Part shown: positions 46,941-58,990 of the stretch, in pieces
Layout of the letters: the number at the start of each line of letters is the position of its first letter
Numbering within the stretch: position 1 is the stretch's first letter
Assembly (NCBI RefSeq): GCF_008386315.1
Contig: NZ_CP043808.1
Span: forward strand, 2,356,001-2,420,000
Source of the DNA: Serinicoccus marinus DSM 15273
GTDB lineage: Bacteria > Actinomycetota > Actinomycetes > Actinomycetales > Dermatophilaceae
DNA length: 64,000 bases
Direction: 5' to 3'
Position numbers and translations under genes: made by a program
Notes under the pieces: model-generated
Databases searched by the model: none
Told to the model about the DNA's origin: nothing
Seen by the model: only the letters and a program-made list of their open reading frames with translations

Positions 46941-48755
46941 TCAGGACCCGGCCTGCGGGTTGGTGCACACGATCTCGTCGGCGGCGTCGTAGGTCGTGGT
47001 GAAGTCGTCCCGGCCGACCTCCTCGCCCCCGCTGCGCAGAATCCTGGTGTTGCGGATGGTGAAGCCGTCGGCCGGGGCCTGCGGCACGCAGTCCGCGCGG
47101 TCGTCCACGCGCCGCTCGCCCGTCGTGACGTCCCGGCGAGCGCCGTCGACGGTCTCCACGGTGTACTGCCGGTCACCCAGCAGCACCATGACGATGTCGT
47201 CGCCGCTGATCCAGGTCTGCACCACGACGGGGGTGTCGGTGTCGTTGGTCCAGACGTTGTCGATGGACGGGATGGCCAGGGTCGCCTCCCGACCCGCCGG
47301 GTAGCGGGAGATGTAGAACGAGTGCGGCGTATGGGCGTCCAGCTGCACCCCGGCGAACCAGCTCGCGTTGAAGACGACGGTGGAGATCTGGGAGAGCCCC
47401 CCGCCCATGCCCATGACGAGCCGCCCGTCGACGATGACGGGGGCCTCGACATACCCGTTGGCCGCCGTGATGTCGCCGAGAGCGGCACCCAGGCTGAACT
47501 GCTCGCCCGGCATCACGACGGTGCCGTTGACGTTGGCGACCCCCGCGCGCAGGTTGGCGGTGCGGGCCTCGTTGCTCGCCCCGGTCGGGAAGGTCGAGGA
47601 GAAGGAGGCCATCTCGCTGAAGCTCCAGTCCTCCGACACCGAGGTGGGGATCTCGGGCTCGATCGTCTCGACGTCCGCGTTGATCGTGCGGGCATCACCC
47701 TGGGCCGGGAGCGCCTCGCGCACGACATCGACGAGCCCGTCCTCGGCGAGGGCGTAGCCGACCCGGGAGCCGACGACCTCCACGTCGGAGCCCGCGAGCC
47801 GCACCGTGGCGTCCCGCGGTCCACGCTCCAGGCGTCCCAGGTCCTGGCGGATGCGGGCGAGCGTGGCCTCCTCGTCGATACCGAGGGTGAGGTCCCCTCC
47901 GTCCTGCTGGACCCGCAGCAGCTGCAGCAGGTCGCGCCGGGCCAGCTCGGCCCGTGCCGTCTCCTCGTCGTCACCCTCTCCCCTGCTGGCGCGCACCACG
48001 ACCGGGGCGTCCAGGGCCGGGTCGAGGTCCTCCTCGGTGAACCGGTCGATCTCCTGCGCCGTGAGCTCGGGGCGCTGACCGGTGGCGACCGCGGCGACCT
48101 CGCGCTCGTCCCCGCTCTCGTCGTCCCAGACCTGCCGCTCCCAGGCCTGCCCCACCTCGTCCGCCGTGCCCTCGACGTCCAAGGTGCGGCCGTCGCGGGC
48201 GTCCGTGACCTGCACGCCGTCGGCGGACAGGCTGATCTCGCCCTCGACGGGAGTGCTGTCGTAGTCCTCCGCGAACCGGCCCAGCTCGGCCTCGAGGACC
48301 TCGCGGTCCACGGCGCCGTAGAGCGGCAGGTCCCGGTCGGCACCGGCCACGTGGTCCCAGATGCGGACCGGGTTGAAGGACAGGCCCGTGACCCCGCGCA
48401 GGGTCCGGTCCAGGTCCAGCGTCAGACCCGCCTCCTGCGGCACCAGGTCGAGCTCCACGGGCTGCCCCGGCTCACCCTCGGCACCGTCGGCCTCCACCTC
48501 CAGCAGCAGCGGCTCGGTGGCGCGGTCCCCCAGCTCCCGCTCGAGCTCCGCCCGAGCCTCCGCCTCGGTGAGAGAGCCGATGTCCACCCCGGCCACGCTG
48601 ACCCCCGATGCCGGTCGGTCCTTGAAGTAGAACGCCGCGCCGACGTAGATCACCGCGAGCACCAGCAGCGCCGCCGCCAGGCGGCCTACGACGGCCCACC
48701 AGCCGCGGCCTTCGCTCTCCTCCCGCAGACCGGGTCGGTCGGTGGCGTCAGCCAT
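46941..48755 (-). CDS. VanW family membrane-anchored protein
   Basis: 604 residues. A short cytoplasmic start precedes one membrane anchor (VVGRLAAALLVLAVIYVGAAF). Two putative peptidoglycan-binding (YoaR/PG_binding_4-like) domains follow, with SVAGVDIGSLTEAEARAEL as the first repeat element. The C-terminal VanW domain begins near FSEMASFSSTFPTG and includes NGTVVMPGEQFSLGAALG and MGGGLSQISTVVFNASWFAG. The link of VanW to vancomycin resistance is historical and no enzymatic activity is established. A GGAGA ribosome site precedes ATG 48755. No resistance genes are adjacent. Confidence 0.92.
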   Translation of the reverse strand: MADATDRPGLREESEGRGWWAVVGRLAAALLVLAVIYVGAAFYFKDRPASGVSVAGVDIGSLTEAEARAELERELGDRATEPLLLEVEADGAEGEPGQPVELDLVPQEAGLTLDLDRTLRGVTGLSFNPVRIWDHVAGADRDLPLYGAVDREVLEAELGRFAEDYDSTPVEGEISLSADGVQVTDARDGRTLDVEGTADEVGQAWERQVWDDESGDEREVAAVATGQRPELTAQEIDRFTEEDLDPALDAPVVVRASRGEGDDEETARAELARRDLLQLLRVQQDGGDLTLGIDEEATLARIRQDLGRLERGPRDATVRLAGSDVEVVGSRVGYALAEDGLVDVVREALPAQGDARTINADVETIEPEIPTSVSEDWSFSEMASFSSTFPTGASNEARTANLRAGVANVNGTVVMPGEQFSLGAALGDITAANGYVEAPVIVDGRLVMGMGGGLSQISTVVFNASWFAGVQLDAHTPHSFYISRYPAGREATLAIPSIDNVWTNDTDTPVVVQTWISGDDIVMVLLGDRQYTVETVDGARRDVTTGERRVDDRADCVPQAPADGFTIRNTRILRSGGEEVGRDDFTTTYDAADEIVCTNPQAGS

Positions 48756-48837
48756 CAGCTCTCCGTCTCCTCGTGATGCGTCGCCCGGACACGGTGCCGG
48801 GTCGCGGTGCGGGCGCGCCGACCCGGCGCGGCACCGG

Positions 48838-49343
48838 CTACCGCAGCTCTCCCAGCCGTCCACGGTAGTGCACCAGCGCCCCGGTGTCGGTGGGGCGCGC
48901 CTCGAGCCCGAGCACCTCGCCCAGCACCAGGTGGTGGTCCCCCGCCTCCCGCACGTCGACGGTCCGGCACTCGAAGGTCGCCAGCGCGTCGTCCACGAGC
49001 GCCGTGCCGGTTGCCGCCCCGTGGTGGTGAGGCACCCGACCGAGCTGGTCGTGCAGCGGACGCCCGACCTCCCCCAGCCACTGTGCCACCCACCGTTGGC
49101 GCGAGGAGAGGACGCTGACCCCGAGCGGCGAGCCGTCCTCGACCGCCTCGAGCACCCGCGCCTCGGGGTGCAGGCTCACCAGGAGGAGCACCGGGTCCAG
49201 CGACACGCTGTCAGGGAGTCCACGGTGAGCGCCACGTCGTGGCCGCGCAGCCGGGCGGTGACCACCGCCACCCCGCTGGCGAAGCGACCCATCGCCAGGC
49301 GGTAGACCGCCGGGTCGACCGCATCCGGCTGGGCCGCGGTCAC
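48838..49343 (-). CDS. flavin reductase-like FMN-binding protein, one frameshift
   Basis: 168 residues after repair. The start VYRLAMGRFASGVAVVTARL and the later SLDPVLLLVSL...SPLGVSVLSSRQ are the FMN-binding split-barrel features of HpaC/flavin reductases, ending with a strand pair (HHLVLGEVLGLEA; ALVHYRGRLGEL). One base is missing near 49206 (plus strand), splitting the DSLTA and VSLDP parts; inserting a G yields 169 codons. GTG 49343 overlaps the mshB stop (GTGA), so it is co-translated with mshB. It may supply reduced flavin; the partner is not known. Confidence 0.82.
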
Positions 49344-50236
49344 GACGGCACCCCCTGCACCTCGGCGAGCCGGTCGCGGGCCTGCGGCCAGCGGGCGTAG
49401 GCCTCGCGCCCGGGGAGCCGGGCCGCGACGTCGTTGGACAGGGTGTACCACCCCTCGTGCAGCGTCACCTGGGTCGGGTGCTCCCGCAGGGCCTCCCGCT
49501 GGCGGCTCAGCGCACCGGCGTCCACGACGGCGTGCGTGACCGCCGCGTCCTCGACGACGGAGGGTGGGTAGGGCTCGTCCGGCCCGGGGACCGTGGCGAC
49601 GCCCCCGGCCGGGCTGCGTACCCCCTCGGGGACGTGCTCGGCCAGCCACCGGCGGTCCTGGGCCGCCCAGCTCGCGGGCGTGAGGACGACGAACAGCCGG
49701 GGCGCCGGCTCGGACGCGCCCAGCAGCTCGACCGCACGTACGGTGACACGGTGGGCCTGGACGTGGTCCGGGTGACCGTAGCCGCCCCAGGGGTCGTAGG
49801 TGAGCACCACGTCCGGCCGCAGCGGGCCGAGCTGCGCCGCGAGGGTCCGGGCCGCGACCTCCACGTCGGCACCGGCGAAGGCCCGCGGGTGCTCCGCGGC
49901 GGCCGAGCCCGCCATGCCGCTGTCGCGCCACCGCGGCCGCTCGCCGCCGAGGAACTGGTGCCGCACGCCGAGGGCCCGCATGGCGCGGTCGAGCTCACCC
50001 CGGCGGTGCTCGCCCAGACCTTCGGCGCCCTCCAGGTGGGCGAGCGCAGGGGTGATGACCTCACCCTCCTCCCCGAGGGTGCAGGTGATGACGTGGACGT
50101 CGTCGCCGGCCTCCACGTGGTGCGCCAGCGTGAGCCCGGTGGTCAGGGTCTCGTCGTCCGGGTGGGCGTGCACGGCGACCAGGCGCAGCGGCCGGTCCGT
50201 CGGCATCCCCGCACGCAGGTCCGGGCGCCCGTCCAC
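49340..50236 (-). CDS. mshB: N-acetyl-GlcN-inositol deacetylase of mycothiol synthesis
   Basis: 298 residues of the PIG-L/LmbE fold. The zinc motif AHPDDE is at residues 24-29 and HPDHVQAH about 125 residues later, with YDPWGGYGHPDH as the MshB-like loop. MshB removes acetate from GlcNAc-inositol, the second part of mycothiol assembly. The start is GTG 50236, three bases after the typA stop; ATG 50206 is an alternative. The order typA-mshB on one strand agrees with mycobacteria (Rv1165-Rv1170). It is coupled to the flavin reductase gene downstream. Confidence 0.92.
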   Translation of the reverse strand: MDGRPDLRAGMPTDRPLRLVAVHAHPDDETLTTGLTLAHHVEAGDDVHVITCTLGEEGEVITPALAHLEGAEGLGEHRRGELDRAMRALGVRHQFLGGERPRWRDSGMAGSAAAEHPRAFAGADVEVAARTLAAQLGPLRPDVVLTYDPWGGYGHPDHVQAHRVTVRAVELLGASEPAPRLFVVLTPASWAAQDRRWLAEHVPEGVRSPAGGVATVPGPDEPYPPSVVEDAAVTHAVVDAGALSRQREALREHPTQVTLHEGWYTLSNDVAARLPGREAYARWPQARDRLAEVQGVPS

Positions 50237-50239
50237 GGC

Positions 50240-52159
<1,920 letters not shown>

Positions 52160-52210
52160 GGCGCCAGTGTCTCACCCGGCCGGGGGCCCAGAGAACCACA
52201 CGCGCGCCCC

Positions 52211-52615
52211 TCAGCGGTGCAGCAGCGGCTCGAGGTGACGGACGACCGGCAGGTCGTGCTCGAGCCAGGGGACCTGCCACAGCTCGTGCGCGCGCAGCCA
52301 GCGCAGCTCGTCGTGGTCCTCGAGCGGGAGCGGGGCTGCCCCGCCGGGCTCGGCGACCGCCCACCAGAGCCACATCTGCCAGGGGTCGGACAGCGGCCAC
52401 GCCCCACCGACCCGCTCCCCGAGCCGCACCCGCACGCCCAGCTCCTCGTGGGCCTCCCGCACCGCGGCGTCCGCCGGGTCCTCGCCCGCCTCCACCTTGC
52501 CGCCGGGGAACTCCCACCCGCCGGCCAGCCGCGGCGGGGCGCTGCGGCGACCGGCGAGCACCTCCGTCGGCCGGTCCAGGTCGTCGCAGAGGGCGATCGC
52601 GGCGATGACGGGCAT
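52211..52615 (-). CDS. MutT-like Nudix hydrolase
   Basis: 134 residues. The Nudix box is GGKVEAGEDPADAAVREAHE with ELGV, preceded by LAGGWEFPGGK as in 8-oxo-dGTP and CTP pyrophosphohydrolases, and ending with ELRWLRAHELWQVPWLEHDL. Probable role: removal of oxidised or non-standard nucleotides. The ATG lies within GGTATGCC, the recurrent octamer described under findings. It is divergent from the peptide transporter genes, and the 154-bp gap between them (52616-52769) contains a good ribosome site for dppA but no promoter I would commit to. Confidence 0.9.
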   Translation of the reverse strand: MPVIAAIALCDDLDRPTEVLAGRRSAPPRLAGGWEFPGGKVEAGEDPADAAVREAHEELGVRVRLGERVGGAWPLSDPWQMWLWWAVAEPGGAAPLPLEDHDELRWLRAHELWQVPWLEHDLPVVRHLEPLLHR

Positions 52616-52769
52616 ACCCCCATCCTGGCAGGCTGCAGTTGCCGTCAGGGCAGGTCACGGTCCCGTCACGAAGCGCCCGGCACCCTTGGCAACCGGCCCC
52701 CGGTGTGGTCTCCTCACCGGTTAGACCGGGAAAACCCACGCCCGGGCATCACCTGACGTAGGAGGCACG

Positions 52770-54470
52770 ATGAAGAACCGCAGGGTCGCGATCGCCGCGA
52801 CCAGTGCAGCTCTGGCCCTCGTCCTGAGCTCGTGCGCGGAGTCCGAGCGCGACTCGGGCTCGGACGCGGGCGGAGACGAGCAGGGCTCCGGATCGTCGGA
52901 GGAGGCCGGCGGCGGCGAGACCTCCGACGCGACGTTCGTCTTCGGCGCGGCGGGCGCCCCGGCGACCTTCGACCCGTTCTACGCCAGCGACGGCGAGACC
53001 TTCCGGGTCACCCGGCAGATCTACCAGAACCTCATCGGCATCGAGCCCGGCGGCACCGAGGGCGTGCCCGAGCTGGCCACCAGCTGGGAGAGCGAGGACG
53101 GCCTCACCTGGACCTTCGAGCTGCAGGAGGGCGTGACCTTCCACGACGGCACGGACTTCAACGCCGAGGCCGTCTGCGCCAACTTCGAGCGCTGGGCCGA
53201 CCAGAACGAGACCGGCCAGCTCCCGGCCGCGGCCTACTACTACGGCAACGACTTCGGCTTCGGGGACGACAGCCTCTACGAGTCGTGCGAGGCCACCGAC
53301 GAGCTCACCGCCACGGTGGTCGTCAGCCGCGTGACCGGCAAGTTCCCGATGGTGCTCTCGCAGTCCTCCTACGCCATCCAGTCACCCACCGCGATGGAGG
53401 AGTACGACGCCAACGGCATCACCGCCGAGGGCGACGCGCTCGTCTTCCCGGAGTACGCCCAGGAGCACCCGACCGGGACCGGGCCCTTCACCTTCGAGTC
53501 CTACGACAACGCCGGTGGCACCGTGACGCTCGCCCGCAACGAGGACTTCTGGGGCGAGACCGCCGGGGTCGCCACCCTCGTCTTCAACATCATCCCGGAC
53601 GAGAACGCCCGCCGGCAGGAGCTCGAGGCCGGCACCATCAACGGTTACGACCTGCCCAACCCGGTCGACTGGCAGGCGCTCGAGGAGGCCGGTCAGCAGG
53701 TCCTCATCCGTGACCCGTTCAACGTGCTCTACCTGGCGCTGAACCCGGTCGCCGACGAGCAGCTCGAGGACCCGCTGGTGCGGCAGGCGCTCTACCACGC
53801 CATCAATCGCGAGCAGCTGGTCGCCAGCCAGCTCCCGGAGGGCGCCTCGGTGGCCACCCAGTTCATGCCGGACACGGTGAGCGGCTGGAACGGCGACATC
53901 GCCCCCTACGAGTACGACGTGGAGCGCGCGCAGGAGCTGCTCGAGGAGGCCGGCGCGTCCGACCTCACGATCGAGCTGTGGTACCCCTCGGAGGTGACCC
54001 GGCCCTACATGCCGGACCCGCAGCGCGTCTTCGACGCGGTCCGCACCGACTGGGAGGCCGCGGGCATCACCGTCGAGCCGGTCACCAAGCCGTGGAACGG
54101 TGGCTACATCGACGACACGACGAGCTCGCGGGCGCCCGCCTACTTCCTGGGCTGGACCGGTGACCTCAACTCGGCGGACAACTTCCTGTGCGCCTTCTTC
54201 TGCGGTGACGACAACCAGTTCGGGACCAGCGCCTACGACTGGAACTCCGACCTGCAGGAGCAGCTCCAGGCCGCCGACGCCGAGGCCGACGAGGCGACGC
54301 GCGAGCAGCTCTACACCGAGCTCAACGCCAACATCATGAGCGAGGACTGGCTGCCCGGCCTGCCGCTGTCGCACAGCCCGCCCGCGATCGTGGTCGGCCC
54401 GAACGTCGAGGGCCTGGTCCCCAGCCCGCTCACGGCTGAGGACTTCTCGACCATCACGCTGAGCGAGTGA
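52770..54470 (+). CDS. dppA: ABC transporter substrate-binding lipoprotein, peptide family 5
   Basis: 566 residues. Lipoprotein signal MKNRRVAIAATSAALALVLS with cleavage before the Cys in LSSC, then an acidic Ser/Gly linker. The SBP_bac_5 body shows LATSWESEDGLTWTFELQEG, VTFHDGTDFNAEAV, VRQALYHAINREQLV and FLGWTGDLNSADNF. It captures peptides or related solutes outside the membrane for the dppBCDF importer. Ribosome site GTAGGAGG precedes the ATG. A hairpin at 54492-54534 after the stop would favour higher production of this component than of the permeases. Confidence 0.93.
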   Translation: MKNRRVAIAATSAALALVLSSCAESERDSGSDAGGDEQGSGSSEEAGGGETSDATFVFGAAGAPATFDPFYASDGETFRVTRQIYQNLIGIEPGGTEGVPELATSWESEDGLTWTFELQEGVTFHDGTDFNAEAVCANFERWADQNETGQLPAAAYYYGNDFGFGDDSLYESCEATDELTATVVVSRVTGKFPMVLSQSSYAIQSPTAMEEYDANGITAEGDALVFPEYAQEHPTGTGPFTFESYDNAGGTVTLARNEDFWGETAGVATLVFNIIPDENARRQELEAGTINGYDLPNPVDWQALEEAGQQVLIRDPFNVLYLALNPVADEQLEDPLVRQALYHAINREQLVASQLPEGASVATQFMPDTVSGWNGDIAPYEYDVERAQELLEEAGASDLTIELWYPSEVTRPYMPDPQRVFDAVRTDWEAAGITVEPVTKPWNGGYIDDTTSSRAPAYFLGWTGDLNSADNFLCAFFCGDDNQFGTSAYDWNSDLQEQLQAADAEADEATREQLYTELNANIMSEDWLPGLPLSHSPPAIVVGPNVEGLVPSPLTAEDFSTITLSE

Positions 54471-54491
54471 CGCAGGCGCTGCAGCGATGAC

Positions 54492-54534
54492 ACGCGTGGC
54501 GGGTCGGACCCTTGGGGTACGGCCCGCCACGCGT
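54492..54534 (+). terminator. intercistronic hairpin between dppA and dppB
   Basis: Perfect 12-bp arms ACGCGTGGCGGG (54492-54503) and CCCGCCACGCGT (54523-54534) flank a 19-base loop and are followed by CTAGTCT. It is 21 bases past the dppA stop, within the 151-bp gap to dppB. It probably acts as a partial terminator or as an mRNA-stabilising structure. Confidence 0.7.
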
Positions 54535-54621
54535 CTAGTCTCGTCGCCGGACGACACCGACACCTGTCCCTGAGACCCCTGCCGCCGACCGGACGGCACG
54601 CACAGAAGCGGAGCAGCCACC

Positions 54622-55628
54622 GTGCTCAGATTCATCGTCCGCCGGATGCTGCAGGCGGTGCTCGCGCTCTTCGTGCTCAGCGTGCTGCTCTTCGCCTGGC
54701 TGCGCTCGCTCCCGGGCGGCGTCGTCAGCGCGCTGCTCGGCGAGCGCGGGACGCCGGAGTCGGCCGCGGCCCTGCGTGCCGCGCTCGGACTGGACCAACC
54801 CCTCCCCGTGCAGTACTGGCGCTTCCTGGAGCGCGCGGTGCAGGGGGACTTCGGCATCTCGAACGGCGTCTACCGAGGTCAGCCGGCCCTGGACGTCTTC
54901 ACGCAGCGCTTCCCCGCCACCATCGAGCTGAGCATTTTCGCGATGGCGCTCGCGCTGACCTTCGCGATACCGCTGGGCTATCTCGCGGCGCGACGCCGCG
55001 GGGGTGTCTTCGACACCGGCAGCATCATCTTCTCCCTGGTCGGCGTGGCCGTCCCGGTCTTCTTCCTGGCCTACGTGCTGAAGTACATCTTCGCCGTCCA
55101 GCTGGGCTGGCTGCCTCCCTCGGGCCGGCAGGACGTCACGATCAACGCCACGCACATCACGAACTTCTACGTCCTCGACGGTCTGCTGACCCGGGAGTGG
55201 GACGCCGCGTGGGACGCCTTCAAGCACCTCATCCTGCCCGGCATCGCGCTGAGCTCGATCCCCTTCGCGATCATCTTCCGCATCACCCGGGCAGCCGTCA
55301 TCGACGTCATGGACGAGGACTACGTTCGCACCGCCCGTGCCAAGGGCCTCCGGCGGCAGACCATCCGCGCCAGGCACATCATGCGCAACGCCCTGATCCC
55401 GGTCGTCACGATCATCGGGCTGCAGATCGGCGCGCTGCTGGCGGGCGCGGTCCTCACCGAGAAGGTCTTCGCCTTCACCGGCATCGGTCAGGCCCTCGCC
55501 CTGGGCTTCGAGCTGGGGACTACCCCGTGCTGCAGGTGCTCATCATGATGGCCGCCCTGATCTACATCATCGTCAACCTCATCGTCGACGTGACCTACGC
55601 CATCATCGACCCGCGCGTGCGGACCTGA
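54622..55628 (+). CDS. dppB: peptide ABC transporter permease, one frameshift
   Basis: 335 residues after repair. Typical DppB/OppB fold: N-terminal helix MLRFIVRRMLQAVLALFVLS, segment LDQPLPVQYWRFLERAVQGD, the EAA loop DYVRTARAKGLRRQTIRARH and later helices. The frame breaks at GGGG (55515-55518), where one more G restores ALGFELGDYPVLQVLIMMAALIYII and 336 codons. Start at GTG 54622 with GGAG nine bases upstream. Forms the membrane channel with DppC. Confidence 0.9.
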
Positions 55629-55641
55629 CGAGGAGAATCCT

Positions 55642-56661
55642 GTGACCGACACGCACGACACCTCCCCCACCGCGGCACGCGACGACGACACCGCGCAGCG
55701 CCCCTCGCACCGGTCCGCGCTCGGTGCGCTCGGCGACCGGAAGAAGGAGCGCATCGACGCGCTGGCCGAGGCCGGCACCCTCTCCGCGGGCGAGGGTGTC
55801 AGCCTGTGGCAGAGCGCGTGGCGCCGGCTGCGGCGCGACCCGGTCTTCCTCGTCGGGCTCGCCATCGTCACCGTCTTCGTCATCATCGCGGCGATCGCCC
55901 CCTGGCTCGCGCCGCACGACCCCGCGGCCCGGCTGCTCATCTCCCAGGTCACGCCGGCGACGCCCATCCCCCCGGCCCAGGAGGGCTTCCCGCTGGGGGC
56001 CGACAACGCCGGGCGCGACACCCTCTCCCGGCTCCTCGTCGGCGCCCGGCAGACCCTCATCGTCGGCGTCATGGCCACCCTCGGCGGGCTGCTCGGCGGC
56101 ATGACCCTCGGCACGATCGCCGGCGGCATCGGCGGGTGGGCGGACAGCGTGGTGATGCGCATCGTCGACGTGATGCTGTCGATCCCCTCGCTGCTCATGG
56201 CCTTCTCGATCGCGGCGCTCTTCGCCCGGCCGAGCCAGTGGACGGTCATCGCCGCCATCGCGATCATCCAGGTGCCGATCTTCGCGCGGTTGCTGCGCGG
56301 GTCGATGATCTCGCAGCGGCACAGCGACCACGTGCTGGCGGCGCGGGCGCTCGGGGTGCGGCCCGCGGCCATCGTCTTCCGGCACATGCTGCCCAACTCG
56401 CTCGGGCCGGTCATCGTCCAGGGCACCCTCGTCCTCGCGGTCTCGATCATCGACGCGGCGGCGCTGTCCTTCCTCGGCCTCGGCAGCCAGGACGACTCGG
56501 TGCCCGAGTGGGGACAGATGCTGGGCAAGGCACAGGTCTTCTTCAACTCCTACCCGCACGTCGCGGTCTACCCGGCGGTGTGCATCATCGTCGTCGCGCT
56601 CGGCTTCACCCTCATGGGCGAGTCGTTGCGGGAGGCCCTCGACCCGAAGTCCCGGCGCTGA
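55642..56661 (+). CDS. dppC: peptide ABC transporter permease
   Basis: 339 residues from GTG 55642, with a GAGGAG ribosome site. A long cytoplasmic start of about 70 residues (rich in Thr/Asp) precedes the OppC N-domain ([20 protein letters not shown]), followed by [20 protein letters not shown] and the EAA loop [19 protein letters not shown]. The C-terminus has [15 protein letters not shown], typical of DppC. The gene lies 13 bp after dppB. The extended start is longer than in E. coli DppC and its role is unknown. Confidence 0.94.
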   Translation: MTDTHDTSPTAARDDDTAQRPSHRSALGALGDRKKERIDALAEAGTLSAGEGVSLWQSAWRRLRRDPVFLVGLAIVTVFVIIAAIAPWLAPHDPAARLLISQVTPATPIPPAQEGFPLGADNAGRDTLSRLLVGARQTLIVGVMATLGGLLGGMTLGTIAGGIGGWADSVVMRIVDVMLSIPSLLMAFSIAALFARPSQWTVIAAIAIIQVPIFARLLRGSMISQRHSDHVLAARALGVRPAAIVFRHMLPNSLGPVIVQGTLVLAVSIIDAAALSFLGLGSQDDSVPEWGQMLGKAQVFFNSYPHVAVYPAVCIIVVALGFTLMGESLREALDPKSRR

Positions 56662-56672
56662 GGAGGCCGACG

Positions 56673-57776
56673 ATGACGCATACCGCGACCACCACGACCA
56701 CGAACGGCCCCGGCCCCGGCTCCGGGGAGCCGCTGCTCAGCGTCGACGAGCTGTCGGTGACCTTCGGCAGGGGTCGACGGGCCTTCACCGCCGTCGACCA
56801 CGTGAGCTTCGACGTGCGGCCCGGCCAGACCGTCGGCCTCGTCGGCGAGTCCGGCTGCGGCAAGTCGGTGACCTCGCTGGCGATCATGGGGCTGCTGCCC
56901 GCACGCGGCAACACCGTCACCGGAGAGGTCCGGTTCGACGGACAGGACCTGCTGACTCTGAGCCAGGAGCAGCTGCGCGAGCGGAGGGCAGCGAGCTGGC
57001 GATGATCTTCCAGGACCCGCTGTCCTCGCTCAACCCGGTCGTGCCGCTCGGGACGCAGGTGGCCGAGGTGCTCCAGGCGCACAAGGGCATGAAGCCCGGG
57101 CCTGCCGGCCGCCGGGCCACCGAGCTGCTGGACAAGGTCGGCATCCCCGACCCGACCCCGGCTCAAGGAGTACCCGCACCAGCTCTCGGGCGGGATGCGG
57201 CAGCGTGCCCTCATCGCCATGGCGCTGGCCTGCGAGCCGCGTCTGCTCATCGCGGACGAGCCCACCACCGCTCTGGACGTGACCATCCAGGCCCAGATCC
57301 TGGCGCTGCTGCGCGAGCTCGTGACCGAGTCCGGCACCGCGCTCATCATGATCACCCACGACCTCGGGGTGGTGGCCGGCCTGTGCGACCAGGTCAACGT
57401 CCTCTACGGCGGCAAGGTCGTCGAGCGGGCCCAGCGGCACGACCTCTTCGCCCGGCCCCGGCACCCCTACACCGGTGGCCTCCTGGCCTCCATCCCCCGG
57501 CTCACCGAGGAGCGCGGCCGCCGGCTCAACCCGGTGCCCGGGTCGGTCGCCGACAACATCCCGTGGGAGGGCGGGTGCGCCTTCGCGCCCCGCTGCTCCT
57601 CCGAGGTCGAGGCCTGCCGGAGCACCACGCCGGACCTGGTGCCGGACCGGGACGGGCTCGGGCCGGACCGGCTGCTGCGGTGCCACCACCCGTTGGAGGA
57701 GAACCCGTTGGACGACATCCGCACCCACGGCCGGGAGGACGCCCATCCCGACCACCCGCAGGAGGGCACGGCATGA
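56673..57776 (+). CDS. dppD: peptide ABC transporter ATPase, two compensating frameshifts
   Basis: 367 residues after repair. Walker [15 protein letters not shown]-loop [13 protein letters not shown], signature [15 protein letters not shown], Walker [16 protein letters not shown]-loop ITHD, and an oligopeptide-type C-terminal domain with [14 protein letters not shown]. Two indels: one G missing near 56983-56984 (restores RERE, then [11 protein letters not shown]) and one surplus C in CCCC 57156-57159 (restores [11 protein letters not shown]). Their sum keeps length at 368 codons. A GAGGAGG ribosome site precedes ATG 56673. The stop overlaps dppF (ATGA). Confidence 0.9.
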
Positions 57777-58960
57777 GCACCGCCACCCGGGAGGAGACCG
57801 GCGCCAGGTCGGAGTCCGCGCAGGACCTGCTCGTCGACGTCCGCGGGCTCAAGGTGCACTTCCCGATCAAGAAGGGCGTCATCATGGACCGCACGGTCGG
57901 CCACGTCTACGCGGTGGACGGCATGGACGTCCAGATCCGGCGCGGCGAGACCTACGGCCTGGTCGGCGAGTCCGGCTGCGGCAAGTCGACGTTCGGCCGG
58001 GCGGTGCTGCAGCTCGAGCCCATCACCGAGGGCGAGGTCCACTTCGACGGGGTCGACCTGTCCACCCTCAAGGGCGAGAAGCTGCGCGGTCAGCGGCGGC
58101 ACATGCAGATGGTCTTCCAGGACCCGCTCGGCAGCCTGGACCCGCGACAGACCGTGGAGCAGCTGCTCCTGGAGGGGATGCGCGCCCACGGCATGGCCAA
58201 GGACGGCAAGGCCGCCCGGCAGCGACTGTCCGAGCTGCTGACCGCTGTCGGCCTGCCCGCAGCCGCCCTCTCGAAGTACCCGCACGAGTTCTCCGGGGGC
58301 CAGCGCCAGCGGGTCGGCATCGCCCGGGCGCTGTCGGTCGACCCGCAGCTCATCGTCGCCGACGAGCCGGTGAGCGCCCTGGACGTCTCGGTGCAGGCCC
58401 AGGTCATCAACCTGCTCGGTGACCTGCAGGAGGAGTTCGGGCTGACCTACCTGGTCATCGCGCACGACCTGGCGGTGGTCCGCCACATCAGCGACCGGAT
58501 CGGGGTGATGTACCTCGGGTCCTTGGTCGAGGAGGCGGACGCGCAGGACCTCTACGACAGCCCCTTGCACCCCTATACCCGCGCGCTGCTCTCGGCCGTG
58601 CCCGTCCCCGACCCCACGGTCGAGGACACCCGTGAGCAGATCCTGCTCGTGGGCGACCTGCCCTCCCCCGCCAACCCGCCGGCCGGCTGCCGGTTCCACA
58701 CCCGTTGCCCCTGGCGCCAGGAGACCCGCTGCGACGACGAGCGTCCGCAGCTGCGCGAGGTGCAGATCGAGGGAGTCCCCGGCACCCACCGGGTGGCCTG
58801 CCACTACGCCGAGCAGATCGCCTCCGGAGAGCTGCCACGGCATACCGTCGACGCCGCCCAGGAGGGCGAGGACCAGCCCTACTGGGCCGGGCCGGAGGAG
58901 GACGAGGACGTCAGCAGCGCCGGCTTCGCGGCCCGCGACATGCCGGACACCGGCGGCTGA
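57773..58960 (+). CDS. dppF: peptide ABC transporter ATPase
   Basis: 395 residues. Walker [16 protein letters not shown]-loop [12 protein letters not shown], signature [15 protein letters not shown], Walker [15 protein letters not shown] and H-loop [11 protein letters not shown]. The C-terminal oligo_HPY region contains [10 protein letters not shown] and RCDDERPQL, where conserved cysteines may bind an iron-sulfur cluster as in some OppD/F proteins. The acidic tail (about 40 residues) is longer than usual. It pairs with DppD to drive import. Translation is coupled to dppD by a 4-bp overlap. Confidence 0.95.
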   Translation: MSTATREETGARSESAQDLLVDVRGLKVHFPIKKGVIMDRTVGHVYAVDGMDVQIRRGETYGLVGESGCGKSTFGRAVLQLEPITEGEVHFDGVDLSTLKGEKLRGQRRHMQMVFQDPLGSLDPRQTVEQLLLEGMRAHGMAKDGKAARQRLSELLTAVGLPAAALSKYPHEFSGGQRQRVGIARALSVDPQLIVADEPVSALDVSVQAQVINLLGDLQEEFGLTYLVIAHDLAVVRHISDRIGVMYLGSLVEEADAQDLYDSPLHPYTRALLSAVPVPDPTVEDTREQILLVGDLPSPANPPAGCRFHTRCPWRQETRCDDERPQLREVQIEGVPGTHRVACHYAEQIASGELPRHTVDAAQEGEDQPYWAGPEEDEDVSSAGFAARDMPDTGG

Positions 58961-58990
58961 TCCGCGTCCACCGGGTCTAGCCTGAGGCCC

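Noticed and set aside
46941..48755. Vancomycin resistance locus suggested by the VanW domain
   Set aside because: No vanH/A/X or vanR/S-type genes are present; VanW proteins are common in actinobacteria without resistance.
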